This document shows positions 1-9,270 of a DNA stretch of 64,000 nt, piece after piece. The notes below the pieces were generated by a model. The model searched no databases. It was not told the origin of the DNA and saw only the letters and a list, made by a program, of their open reading frames with translations. Every line of letters starts with the position of its first letter. Position 1 is the stretch's first letter. Both the position numbers and the translations under genes were made by a program. Source of the DNA: Fermentimonas sp. (GTDB taxonomy: Bacteria > Bacteroidota > Bacteroidia > Bacteroidales > Dysgonomonadaceae); assembly GCA_015478775.1 (NCBI GenBank), contig JADMKP010000004.1, positions 95,816-159,815 on the forward strand, given 5' to 3'.

Positions 1-1349
1 TTGACTATTATGGTGTATCACTATACCCGAAACACAACAATCCTAAACAGGCATGGAGTGTTACTACATTACGTACTGTGATGGACTTTATTCGTAGTGC
101 AAACCGTGAAAACGGTGGGTGGTATGTTGGAGAATTGCAAGCTGGTTTAGGGACTGTAGCCCTTCAAGTAAGCGACCCAGTTACTTCGGCAGACCATAGA
201 GTATGGGCTTGGTCGGCAATTGCCAAAGGTGCCAAGGGTGTAAATATCTATGCATATTATCCAATGTCATCAGGGTATGAAGCGGGAGGATATGGGTTGA
301 TTAACTTAGATGGGACAATAACCGAAAGGGCCGTGAACGCAGGGCAGATGGCAGATGTGGTGAACCGTAATCAATCACTCTTTCTGAATGCGACCCCGGC
401 AGAAGCAGAAATTGGTATTGTGTATAACCCACTCACCCAAATGGTAGGAGGTATGCAACGACGTGATTACCCCGGTGCTTTAAGCCAGTCGCTAATTGGG
501 TATTACCAAACATATGCGAATCATAATATACCAGTAGACTTCATTCATAGAGAACATATTGAAAATCAAGATTTAGATCAGTATAAACTGATCATTATCC
601 CCTACCCGATTATGTTTACCCAAGAAGCAGCTGCCGGTTTACGAGCTTATATTGAAAACGGTGGACACGTATTGGCTGAAGCTCGTATTGGATGGAACGA
701 CGACAGAGGTTATGCTTCGGAAATCATCCCTGGCATGGGTATGCATGATATATTTGGTGTGAGGGAAGATGAAATTAGGATGCGAGATGATATCAATTTC
801 ATCTTAACAGACGAAAACCATCCTGCAATTAAAGGTTTCGAGAAAGTAAGTAAACTCACCGGATCGCTATATAACCAGTCCTTAAGCATCCTCGGTGATA
901 GTGATGTTAAAATACTGGCTACTAACGAACAAGAACAACCAACAATTGTGAGTACACAGTATGGAAAGGGAGAGTCTATGTTGGTTGGCACTTATATGGG
1001 AATGGCCAATTTTCAGAAATTTAATAAAGATAACGATCGATTCTTTGTTAATCTGTTGGATTGGGCTAAAATAAAAAGACCTTTCACAACATCGTTAGAT
1101 GGAAGAATATCAGATCAAGTTGAAGTGCGTTTGCAGAATACGCCCGAAGGCTTTATTGTTTTTGCTATCAATCACAGCTCTGGCAATGAGGAGGTGAATA
1201 TAAATCTAAACGTTAATTTAGACGGGGTTTATACACTTAGGGATGTAATAAATGAGACTCAAGAAAAAGTTAAAAGCAATGGTAACATACTTACCATAGA
1301 AATGGGGGTTAATAGCAAAAATGTGAGGGTGATTGAAATAAAAAGATGA
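1..1349 (+). CDS. GH42 beta-galactosidase, 5'-truncated by the window edge
   Basis: The reading frame is open from base 3 and has no start in the window, so the N-terminal half of the catalytic barrel, with the acid/base NE pair, lies upstream. An internal ATG at 78 is not the real start, because the frame continues through conserved barrel sequence before it. The visible part holds the GH42 nucleophile context GWYVGELQAG (Glu codon at 132-134), then the flavodoxin-like trimerisation/beta-galactosidase middle domain (about 400-1050) and a short C-terminal beta domain. GH42 enzymes hydrolyse terminal beta-galactosides. The stop at 1347-1349 nearly abuts the next gene, so it is the first visible gene of the salvage operon. 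Family is clear; substrate is not. Confidence 0.88.
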   Translation, partial: DYYGVSLYPKHNNPKQAWSVTTLRTVMDFIRSANRENGGWYVGELQAGLGTVALQVSDPVTSADHRVWAWSAIAKGAKGVNIYAYYPMSSGYEAGGYGLINLDGTITERAVNAGQMADVVNRNQSLFLNATPAEAEIGIVYNPLTQMVGGMQRRDYPGALSQSLIGYYQTYANHNIPVDFIHREHIENQDLDQYKLIIIPYPIMFTQEAAAGLRAYIENGGHVLAEARIGWNDDRGYASEIIPGMGMHDIFGVREDEIRMRDDINFILTDENHPAIKGFEKVSKLTGSLYNQSLSILGDSDVKILATNEQEQPTIVSTQYGKGESMLVGTYMGMANFQKFNKDNDRFFVNLLDWAKIKRPFTTSLDGRISDQVEVRLQNTPEGFIVFAINHSSGNEEVNINLNVNLDGVYTLRDVINETQEKVKSNGNILTIEMGVNSKNVRVIEIKR

Positions 1350-1383
1350 TTTGAGAAAACAACATTCCTTCAGTTTAAGAATA

Positions 1384-4300
1384 ATGGGATTAATAAAAAC
1401 CAACAGAAAACTAAATCTGCTAAAGATAATTTATGCGGTTTTACTTTTTATATTTAGTATCGACACATTTGCAAAACAGCCTGAAATGTTATTAGGTGGT
1501 ATCATAAAGGGAGATGCTTCTGAGAAACAGATTTGCCTTGTTTTTACTGGTGACGAACATGCCGATGGTGCCAATGTTATAATGGAAATGCTTGAAAGGA
1601 ATAAGATAAAAGGAACTTTTTTTCTGACAGGTAATTTCTATCGAAATCACCCTGCAATAACACGAGATCTTCAAGATGATGGACATTATCTTGGTCCACA
1701 TTCAGACAAACACCTCTTGTACACAGATTGGCAAAATAGGGATTCTACGTTGGTATCGAAGGATATTTTCGAGAAAGACCTTAACGATAACTATCTTGCA
1801 ATGAAAAATAGTGGCGTTAATATTGAATTGCCACACTATTTTATGCCGCCTTACGAATGGTACAATATGGAAATTAGTAATTGGGCAAAGGCAATGGGCG
1901 TGCAAATAGTTAATTTCACTCCGGGAACCTCCTCCAATGCCGATTACACTACACCAGATATGAATAACTACAGATCATCGGAAACTATCTATAACAACAT
2001 TTTAGCCTATGAAGAAGAGAATGGTCTAAATGGTTTTTTATTGTTGATACATATTGGTACTGATCCTAAACGAACTGATAAATTATATAATCGACTGGAT
2101 GATCTTATTAAAGAGTTAAGTAACAGAGGATATTTATTTAAAAGAATTAATGAATTGATTCCGCTTACCCCTCAGGATTTGCAGGACGAATTGTTTAAAC
2201 AATATATTAATAAATCGTTAACTAATATTTATAAGGAGACTTTACTACGTAACGGAAGGGTAACGGTGGATAGCATTGCACTAGATGAAAGGAAGAAAAG
2301 CATTGAGTTTCATACTAACTTGTCTTTATCTTACCTCCCAATTAGAGACGAGACTGTACAGCTAATATATGATAGTGTACGTTTTCACCTTCCCCTGGAA
2401 TATAAGAAATTCCGCATTGCTGTTTTTTCTGACCAACAAGAGATAAGCCACCTTGTTCCGAACTTCTTTCGCAAAAAACAAATAGATAAAAACCGATTGA
2501 TAGCGTATAAGGTGAATACACCATTGGTAATGCGTGTTTCTGACCCCTCGGATATACCAACTAAAGGATTGCAAAACAACCATCTTGCAGTATGGCAGAG
2601 CCACGGGTGGCACTACGAACAGAAGCTGGCTCGTTGGGAATGGCAACGGGCACGTATATTTCAAACAGTTGAAGACCTTTATACGCAAAGTTATGTGGTG
2701 CCCTTCTTAGTGCCTATGCTTGAGAATGCCGGTGCAAATGTTCTGTTGCCTCGTGAACGAGATTACAATCGGATGGAGATAATTGTTGATAACGACCCCG
2801 GTATAGGTAAATCAACCTATAAAGAACATAACGGTAAGGAATCGTGGAAGGAAAGCGCTGTAGATGGATTTGCCCATTCTAAACAGGTCTATCTTAATGG
2901 AGAGAACCCGTTCCGGATGGGAACGATACGCCAAATACAATCTATCAACCGTGGAGAGGTGAGTTTAGCCGAATGGATACCCGTAATTCCTGAGAAAGGA
3001 AAGTACGGCGTCTATGTCTCCTACCAAACTGTGAAGAATAGTGCCAATAATGCTCTATATAGCGTATACCACGCTGGGGGTAAGACAGATTTCAAGGTAA
3101 ACCAACAGATGGGTGGTGGAACATGGATATATTTAGGGGAATTTCAATTCGAAGTGGAGAAAGGACATAAGGTTACACTTTCTAACAAGAGCAAGAGCGC
3201 TAATAGAGTCATAACTGCCGATGCCGTAAAGATTGGTGGAGGAATGGGAAATATAGCTAGAATGCCCCACCCCGACGGTTTTGAAGTAGAAAATACCAAA
3301 AGTTCCGATGCTCAGATGGTGAAAACAGTGATTCCGAAGATAAACTATTCTCCTGAAGTAAGCGGTTATCCACGTTATACTGAAGGTGCACGTTATTGGA
3401 TGCAATGGGCAGGTGTACCAGACTCGGTATATAATCGATCTGAAGGTAAAAACGATTATACCGATGACTTTGCAAGTCGCGGCGTATGGGTCAACTGGCT
3501 AGCAGGTGGCTCTTCGGTACTTCCCAAAGAAGAAGGACTCAATATTCCTCTTGACTTAGCTTTCGCATTCCATACCGATGCTGGCACTTTCTGGGGTGAT
3601 ACCATTGTTGGCACTCTTGGTATTTACATGACGCAGTTTAACAACGGTTTGTTCGAAAACGGGAAATCTAGGTGGGCTTCACGAGACCTTAGTGAACTTA
3701 TTATGGAGGAAATTACCTCGGATATTATACGTGAGTTTGAACCGGAATGGACTCGTCGTCACCTATGGAACCGTTCATATGCGGAGGCACGAGTGCCAAA
3801 TGTGCCAACTATGCTGCTGGAATTACTATCTCATCAGAATTTTGCCGATATGAGGTATGGGCTTGATCCCACATTCCGTTTCGTTGTGAGTCGCTCTATC
3901 TATAAAGGCATGCTCAAGTTTCTGGCTACGCAATACAACCGCCCATACGTAATTCAACCCTTGCCGGTAAAGGATTTTCATGCACATTTTTTAAGTGATA
4001 CAAAAGTGGTGCTATCATGGCTACCAACCGAGGATCCAGTAGAAACATCGGCAACCCCTACCCAATACATTGTATACACCAGAGTCAATGGTGAAGGTTT
4101 CGATAATGGTGTTATAGCTAAAAGCAACAGCTTTAAAACATCGATTAGAAAGGGTGACATCTATAGCTTCAAGATTGTTGCAGTAAATGATGGGGGCAAA
4201 AGCTTTCCCTCTGAGATTTTATCGGTATGTAGATCACATAACACGTTGGATGAAGTGCTTATAGTTAATGGATTCACCCGATTGTCGGCCCCCTTCAGCT

Positions 4301-5163
4301 TCAAAACTTCCAGCGATAGTATCGCAGGGTTTATGGGGAGCGTTGACAATGGTGTTCCTTATATAGCAGATCATCACTTTATTGGGCAGATGCATGAATT
4401 CAGGAGGGTAATACCCTGGATGGATGACGACGCATCGGGCTTCGGAGATAGCAACGCCAATTATGAAACAACTGCAATTGCAGGGAATACTTTCGACTAT
4501 CCCTACCTACATGGCTTAGCTTTCGCAGAAGCGGGCTACTCTTTCATCTCCTCTTCTGCAAGTGCGGTTGAAAATGGTTACGTGAGACTTACTGATTACG
4601 CAATTGTGGACTGGATACTTGGCAAACAAAAGGAAGGGGTGATTGCACGGGGTGCTAATCCACCTAAATATAAAACATTTTCAAACGAAGCAATGTGGGC
4701 AATCACTGATTTTTGTCATCAAGGTGGTAATATCCTTGTAAGTGGTGCCTTTGTAGGCACTGATTTATGGGACAACCCCTTAGCCACCGAAGAAGACAGA
4801 AAATGGGCAATGGAAACTCTTAAGTACCGTTGGCGAAACAATAATGGGGCGGTAACCGGACAAGTAAAAGCCGTGCCTTCTCCTTTTCCTGCTATTAATG
4901 GATACTATACTTATTACAACACACTTAATAGTGAGAGTTACGTGGTGGAGAACCCCGATGCCATTGAACCGGCCGATGAGGGTGCATTCACAATTTTACG
5001 ATACTCTGAGAATAACCTAAGTGCGGGAGTTCTCTACCTGGGGGAGAAGTACAAAACATGTATACTGGGCTTCCCCGTAGAATCCATAAATGGGCAGGAT
5101 AACCGTAACAAGCTTATTAAACAAATTACCGATGCATTCAATTCAGAATCGATAATCAATTGA
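1384..5163 (+). CDS. Exported polysaccharide deacetylase / N-acetylmuramoyl-L-alanine amidase-like multidomain protein
   Basis: I chose ATG 1384 over the in-frame TTG at 1351 because it places a normal signal peptide (hydrophobic LLKIIYAVLLFIFSI) at the N terminus. Domains by approximate residue: NodB/CE4 deacetylase 50-260 (FTGDEHADG in place of the usual TFDDG, and the HSDKH metal motif); first half of an Amidase_3-like fold near 400 (WQSHGWHYE); a golvesin/xanthan-lyase-type beta-sandwich inserted at about 475-620; second amidase half with FHTDAG near 730 and VPTMLLELLSHQN near 808, which supply the expected second His and the Glu; fibronectin III 860-945; and a C-terminal alpha/beta domain of unknown role. 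Probably periplasmic or surface-bound and acting on peptidoglycan, releasing material for the downstream NamZ/Mur enzymes. Relatives are often annotated as xanthan lyase, which I do not endorse. Function is inferred from motifs and context. Confidence 0.8.
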   Translation: MGLIKTNRKLNLLKIIYAVLLFIFSIDTFAKQPEMLLGGIIKGDASEKQICLVFTGDEHADGANVIMEMLERNKIKGTFFLTGNFYRNHPAITRDLQDDGHYLGPHSDKHLLYTDWQNRDSTLVSKDIFEKDLNDNYLAMKNSGVNIELPHYFMPPYEWYNMEISNWAKAMGVQIVNFTPGTSSNADYTTPDMNNYRSSETIYNNILAYEEENGLNGFLLLIHIGTDPKRTDKLYNRLDDLIKELSNRGYLFKRINELIPLTPQDLQDELFKQYINKSLTNIYKETLLRNGRVTVDSIALDERKKSIEFHTNLSLSYLPIRDETVQLIYDSVRFHLPLEYKKFRIAVFSDQQEISHLVPNFFRKKQIDKNRLIAYKVNTPLVMRVSDPSDIPTKGLQNNHLAVWQSHGWHYEQKLARWEWQRARIFQTVEDLYTQSYVVPFLVPMLENAGANVLLPRERDYNRMEIIVDNDPGIGKSTYKEHNGKESWKESAVDGFAHSKQVYLNGENPFRMGTIRQIQSINRGEVSLAEWIPVIPEKGKYGVYVSYQTVKNSANNALYSVYHAGGKTDFKVNQQMGGGTWIYLGEFQFEVEKGHKVTLSNKSKSANRVITADAVKIGGGMGNIARMPHPDGFEVENTKSSDAQMVKTVIPKINYSPEVSGYPRYTEGARYWMQWAGVPDSVYNRSEGKNDYTDDFASRGVWVNWLAGGSSVLPKEEGLNIPLDLAFAFHTDAGTFWGDTIVGTLGIYMTQFNNGLFENGKSRWASRDLSELIMEEITSDIIREFEPEWTRRHLWNRSYAEARVPNVPTMLLELLSHQNFADMRYGLDPTFRFVVSRSIYKGMLKFLATQYNRPYVIQPLPVKDFHAHFLSDTKVVLSWLPTEDPVETSATPTQYIVYTRVNGEGFDNGVIAKSNSFKTSIRKGDIYSFKIVAVNDGGKSFPSEILSVCRSHNTLDEVLIVNGFTRLSAPFSFKTSSDSIAGFMGSVDNGVPYIADHHFIGQMHEFRRVIPWMDDDASGFGDSNANYETTAIAGNTFDYPYLHGLAFAEAGYSFISSSASAVENGYVRLTDYAIVDWILGKQKEGVIARGANPPKYKTFSNEAMWAITDFCHQGGNILVSGAFVGTDLWDNPLATEEDRKWAMETLKYRWRNNNGAVTGQVKAVPSPFPAINGYYTYYNTLNSESYVVENPDAIEPADEGAFTILRYSENNLSAGVLYLGEKYKTCILGFPVESINGQDNRNKLIKQITDAFNSESIIN

Positions 5164-5183
5164 TAATTTAATTATACAAAATA

Positions 5184-6647
5184 ATGAAAAAAATAAACGC
5201 TTTTATCTTTTATACCGAACCAGAACAGACATTAAAAACAGTGAATGAACTCAAGCAATCTAATCTAATCCATCAGATTTACTTGTTAGCACCGAAAAGT
5301 CAAAGCGGTATAGACAATAACAACATTGAAGGGTGTGAAATCATAGAAATAGATGGTATAGGAAGTAGCCAAACTGTTGAATTAATAGCAAGCAAATCTA
5401 TAGTTGACTACACACTTATTTACATTAAACCAACCATGCTTAAACTGGGTTACTTCGCCTTAGAGAGAATGGTTGGTATAGCAGAAGATACCCAAGCAGG
5501 GATGGTGTATGCCGACTATTACACCGTAATTAACGGCGAGAAGAAAAACCATCCTGTAATCGATTATCAGGAAGGAAGTCTTAGGGATGATTTCGACTTT
5601 GGATCGCTCCTACTCTATAATTCTAAGGCTTTGAAGGAGGCAGTTACGGAAAATGATAAGCCCTACATGTTTGCAGGATTATATGATTTGCGCCTCAAGG
5701 TGTCTCAGAAGCATCCGCTGATTAGAATTAACGAATATCTATATACTGAGATTGAAGAGGATACGCGAGCTTCTGGTGAAAAGATATTCGACTACGTGGA
5801 TCCTAAAAACCGACAAGTTCAGATAGAGATGGAGCATGCATGCACACAACACCTTCTGAAAATAGGTGCTTGTTTGGAACCAGTAACCAGAGAAATTGAA
5901 TTCGACCGCTCATCATTCGTAAACGAAGCATCGGTTATTATTCCCGTTCGAAATCGTATCAAAACCATCAGGGACGCCATTAACTCAGTGTTGATGCAAA
6001 AAACCAGTTTTCCTTTTAACCTTATTGTGGTGGATAACCACTCCACAGATGGTACCACGGAAGCAATTGCTGATATCAAGGACAGTAGACTCATTCACCT
6101 AATCCCTAATAGAGACGACCTGGGAATTGGTGGTTGTTGGAATATGGGAATACATCACCCCGATTGCGGTATGTTTGCAGTTCAACTTGATAGTGACGAT
6201 GTTTATAGTGGTAGCGATACATTGCAAAAGATTGTGAATGCTTTTCACGAGCAGAACTGCGCCATGGTGGTGGGTACCTACCAGATGACTAACTTTGAAA
6301 TGCAAGAAATACCACCTGGTATTATCGACCATAAGGAATGGACTCCTGATAATGGACACAACAACGCATTGCGTATTAATGGTTTGGGTGCACCTCGCGC
6401 TTTCTACACACCTGTTTTACGTGATATAAAAATACCAAATACCAGCTATGGTGAAGATTATGCAGTGGGCCTCAATATATCTCGTCGCTACCGGATAGGC
6501 CGTGTGTACGATGTTATCTACCTATGCCGGCGTTGGGAAGGCAACAGTGATGCGTCACTAGATATAATGAAGATGAATGCACACAACCTCTATAAAGACC
6601 GAATTAGGACATGGGAAGTGCAAGCGAGAAAGCAGCTGAAAGTGTAA
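5184..6647 (+). CDS. Glycosyltransferase family 2 protein, two GT-A-like halves
   Basis: About 487 residues, no signal peptide, so cytoplasmic. Residues 1-240 look like a degenerate GT-A fold. From about 248 a canonical GT2 domain begins (ASVIIPVRNR, IVVDNHSTDGT), with a DSDD metal/nucleotide-sugar motif near residue 335 and an R..W-rich C-terminal acceptor region. It should transfer a sugar from a nucleotide sugar to an unknown acceptor. It lies 20 bp after the amidase-like gene and 45 bp before namZ, so it is co-transcribed with peptidoglycan-salvage genes, where a transferase is unexpected. Family assignment is firm; donor, acceptor and pathway are unknown. Confidence 0.85.
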   Translation: MKKINAFIFYTEPEQTLKTVNELKQSNLIHQIYLLAPKSQSGIDNNNIEGCEIIEIDGIGSSQTVELIASKSIVDYTLIYIKPTMLKLGYFALERMVGIAEDTQAGMVYADYYTVINGEKKNHPVIDYQEGSLRDDFDFGSLLLYNSKALKEAVTENDKPYMFAGLYDLRLKVSQKHPLIRINEYLYTEIEEDTRASGEKIFDYVDPKNRQVQIEMEHACTQHLLKIGACLEPVTREIEFDRSSFVNEASVIIPVRNRIKTIRDAINSVLMQKTSFPFNLIVVDNHSTDGTTEAIADIKDSRLIHLIPNRDDLGIGGCWNMGIHHPDCGMFAVQLDSDDVYSGSDTLQKIVNAFHEQNCAMVVGTYQMTNFEMQEIPPGIIDHKEWTPDNGHNNALRINGLGAPRAFYTPVLRDIKIPNTSYGEDYAVGLNISRRYRIGRVYDVIYLCRRWEGNSDASLDIMKMNAHNLYKDRIRTWEVQARKQLKV

Positions 6648-6692
6648 AGTATTTTCAATTATTGTAAAATTTAAAGGATTAAAACAAGGATA

Positions 6693-8015
6693 ATGAGCAA
6701 AATGAACAAACCGGATATTCTTACAGGTATAAATAAATATTCTACATCGGGTAAACCTGTTTCTAGAAAATTAGGTAAACTGCAACTAATATCAGTCTTT
6801 ATTATATGTGGTTTAATTATCTCACTACATTCTTCTGCGCAGACAATTCGTGTGAAAACGGGGATAGAGATATTGAAAGAGAGTAATTTTAAAATTCTGC
6901 AAGGAAAGCGTGTAGGCCTTATCACAAACCCGACAGGGGTTGATAACAACTTGAAATCTACCATTGATATTTTGCACGAAGCGTCGGAAGTACAGCTTGT
7001 TGCATTGTACGGACCTGAGCATGGCGTGCGTGGTGATGTACATGCGGGCGACAAGATATCTGACTTCCGTGATACTAACACTGGCGTTCCTGTTTTCTCG
7101 CTTTATGGTGCTACTCGCAAGCCTACCCCTGAAATGCTAGAAGGGGTGGACGTGATAGTATATGATATTCAGGATATCGGATGCCGTTCTTATACCTATA
7201 TCTCAACCATGTACCTAGCTATGCAGGCAGCGGCAGAAAATGATATCGAATTTGTCGTGCTGGACCGACCTAATCCGTTAGGGGGAATGAAAGTGGAAGG
7301 CAATCTGGTGGAAGAGGGTTTTTTCTCTTTTGTAAGCCAACTAAAGATACCTTATGTGTACGGACTTACCTGTGGTGAGCTAGCAGAGATGATAATTGGA
7401 GAACGTATGATGCCCAAACCCTGCAAGCTGACAGTGGTGAAAATGAAAAAATGGCGTAGAAAGATGAATTTCGAGGATACAGGCCTGCCATGGGTTCCAA
7501 CATCTCCTCATATTCCGTTTGCTCATTCTGCATATTTCTACCCCGTATCGGGTATTCTTGGTGAGTTAGGCTATATGTCCATTGGCGTAGGATACACACT
7601 TCCTTTCGAGATGATTGCTGCAGAATGGATAATCGCCGAAGAATTTTCCGCTGCTTTGAATGCAAAACAACTACCGGGTATTACATTCCGTCCAATCCAC
7701 CTTAAACCTTATTATTCGGTAGGTCAGGGAAATAATCTTCAGGGGGTACAAATTTATCTTACTGATTTCCAAAAGGCACAACTGTCGGAAATCCAGTTCC
7801 ACGTTATGGAGGTAGCAGCTAAACTCTACCCCGATAAGAAGGTATTCGATCACGCTCCTGAGGATCGATTTGATATGTTCAATAAGGTATCAGGTAGCGA
7901 CTTTATTAAACGAGAATTCTCTAAAAACCATAGTTTTGCAGATATTCAAAATTACTGGAGTAAAGACGTAGAATCATTTAGAAAATTATCGAAGAAATAT
8001 TACCTTTACAAATAA
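6693..8015 (+). CDS. namZ: NamZ-type exo-beta-N-acetylmuramidase (DUF1343, GH171)
   Basis: The whole mature protein matches the DUF1343/YbbC family: VKTGIEIL, GLITNPTGVD, ALYGPEHGVRGD, VYDIQDIGCRSYTY, VLDRPNPLGG and the late FRPIHLKPYY block. Characterised members such as Bacillus subtilis NamZ remove MurNAc from the non-reducing end of peptidoglycan chains. A hydrophobic segment at residues 33-50 ending HSSAQT, after a long basic n-region, suggests export to the periplasm; a second ATG at 6702 would shorten the n-region. It stands directly before murT-murK-murQ, which is exactly the pathway that would use its product MurNAc. Confidence 0.9.
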   Translation: MSKMNKPDILTGINKYSTSGKPVSRKLGKLQLISVFIICGLIISLHSSAQTIRVKTGIEILKESNFKILQGKRVGLITNPTGVDNNLKSTIDILHEASEVQLVALYGPEHGVRGDVHAGDKISDFRDTNTGVPVFSLYGATRKPTPEMLEGVDVIVYDIQDIGCRSYTYISTMYLAMQAAAENDIEFVVLDRPNPLGGMKVEGNLVEEGFFSFVSQLKIPYVYGLTCGELAEMIIGERMMPKPCKLTVVKMKKWRRKMNFEDTGLPWVPTSPHIPFAHSAYFYPVSGILGELGYMSIGVGYTLPFEMIAAEWIIAEEFSAALNAKQLPGITFRPIHLKPYYSVGQGNNLQGVQIYLTDFQKAQLSEIQFHVMEVAAKLYPDKKVFDHAPEDRFDMFNKVSGSDFIKREFSKNHSFADIQNYWSKDVESFRKLSKKYYLYK

Positions 8016-8081
8016 TTTTTTAGAACCTAATTAATTTTTTTTGAACGCAATGCCAACAGTCTAATACAAATATATTTGGAA

Positions 8082-9254
8082 ATGAATAAAATCGCAACAT
8101 CACAACATAACAACCGCTTACTATCACTTGACATTCTTAGGGGAATAACCATTGCGGGAATGATTATGGTAAACAACCCCGGATCTTGGAGCTACGTATA
8201 CACACCTCTTGGGCATGCGCAATGGCATGGACTTACTCCAACTGACTTAGTGTTTCCATTCTTCATGTTTATAATGGGAGTCTCCACTTTTATGTCGTTA
8301 AGGAAATTCAACTTCGAGCCCTCAAGAGCTGCCGTATGGAAGATAGTCCGACGCACCATCTTAATCTTCGTAATTGGCTTGACACTAGGCTGGTTTGGTA
8401 TGTTTACCAGTGGGCTAAGCCAAGGGGAATCGATTCTGGTGGCTGCTAACCATTTCGATACACTTCGTATTCTGGGAGTGCTACAACGTCTTGCTCTAGC
8501 GTATGGTTTCTCAGCATTACTTGCAGTGATAGTGAAAAATAAGCATATACCATGGGTAATTGGGATACTGCTGGTTGGTTACCATTTACTCTTAAAATTA
8601 GGGAATGGATATGAAATGATGGAGCAGAATATTATTGCCATAGTTGATAGAGCCATGTGGGGGGCAGAACATATGTATAAGGATTGGACGCCAGCGGGAG
8701 AGCGTATCGCTTTCGATCCCGAAGGGTTGCTTAGTGCTATCCCCTCTATTGCCCATGTATTGATAGGGTTCCTTTTCGGTAAGCTGATTATTGAAAATAA
8801 AGACAACCACACGCGGGTAGAAAAGCTTTTGATTTGGGGAACTATCCTCGCTTTCTCCGGGTTATTATTGCAATATGGGGTTCCTTTAAACAAGAAAATA
8901 TGGAGTGCTACCTTTGTTCTTGTCACTACTGGTTTTGCAGCCCAACTTCTAGGATTGCTTATTTGGATAATCGATATTCATAAAAAAGAGCGATGGAGCC
9001 GTTTTTTCCACTCATTTGGATTAAACCCTCTGATTGTGTATATCTTCGCAGGTGTGTTGGCAAACCTGTTTTCTAGCATCAGGTTTAACTGGCAAGGTGA
9101 AATTATCTCCATAAAAGGATTTACCTACGAGGTGTTACTGCGTCCATGGGCTGGCGACTATTTAGGCTCGTTATTCTACGCATTACTGTTTGTTACCATC
9201 TGTTGGCTATTTGGGTATATCCTCTATAAGCGAAATATTTATATAAAACTTTAG
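8082..9254 (+). CDS. murT: MurT-type inner-membrane MurNAc transporter (DUF5009/HGSNAT-like)
   Basis: A polytopic membrane protein of about 390 residues with roughly ten hydrophobic segments. It opens with RLLSLDILRGITIAGMIMVNNPG, typical of the DUF5009/YeiB/heparan-alpha-glucosaminide acetyltransferase-like family. The ATG at 8082 is preferred over a TTG two codons upstream. In Tannerella forsythia a protein of this type encoded beside murK and murQ was reported as the MurNAc importer MurT, and the gene order here is the same. The alternative reading is a membrane acyltransferase that acetylates amino sugars, since the family name derives from such enzymes. Transport is the call by synteny, and the sequence alone cannot separate the two. 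Confidence 0.75.
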   Translation: MNKIATSQHNNRLLSLDILRGITIAGMIMVNNPGSWSYVYTPLGHAQWHGLTPTDLVFPFFMFIMGVSTFMSLRKFNFEPSRAAVWKIVRRTILIFVIGLTLGWFGMFTSGLSQGESILVAANHFDTLRILGVLQRLALAYGFSALLAVIVKNKHIPWVIGILLVGYHLLLKLGNGYEMMEQNIIAIVDRAMWGAEHMYKDWTPAGERIAFDPEGLLSAIPSIAHVLIGFLFGKLIIENKDNHTRVEKLLIWGTILAFSGLLLQYGVPLNKKIWSATFVLVTTGFAAQLLGLLIWIIDIHKKERWSRFFHSFGLNPLIVYIFAGVLANLFSSIRFNWQGEIISIKGFTYEVLLRPWAGDYLGSLFYALLFVTICWLFGYILYKRNIYIKL

Positions 9255-9270
9255 AAAACTGACCCTTCAT

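Noticed and set aside
1384..5163. Xanthan lyase annotation
   Set aside because: The match to that name comes from the golvesin-like sandwich; no polysaccharide-lyase catalytic domain is visible.
6671..7081. A 136-codon minus-strand open frame over the start of namZ
   Set aside because: Shadow of the namZ frame. The protein shows no domain and no promoter.
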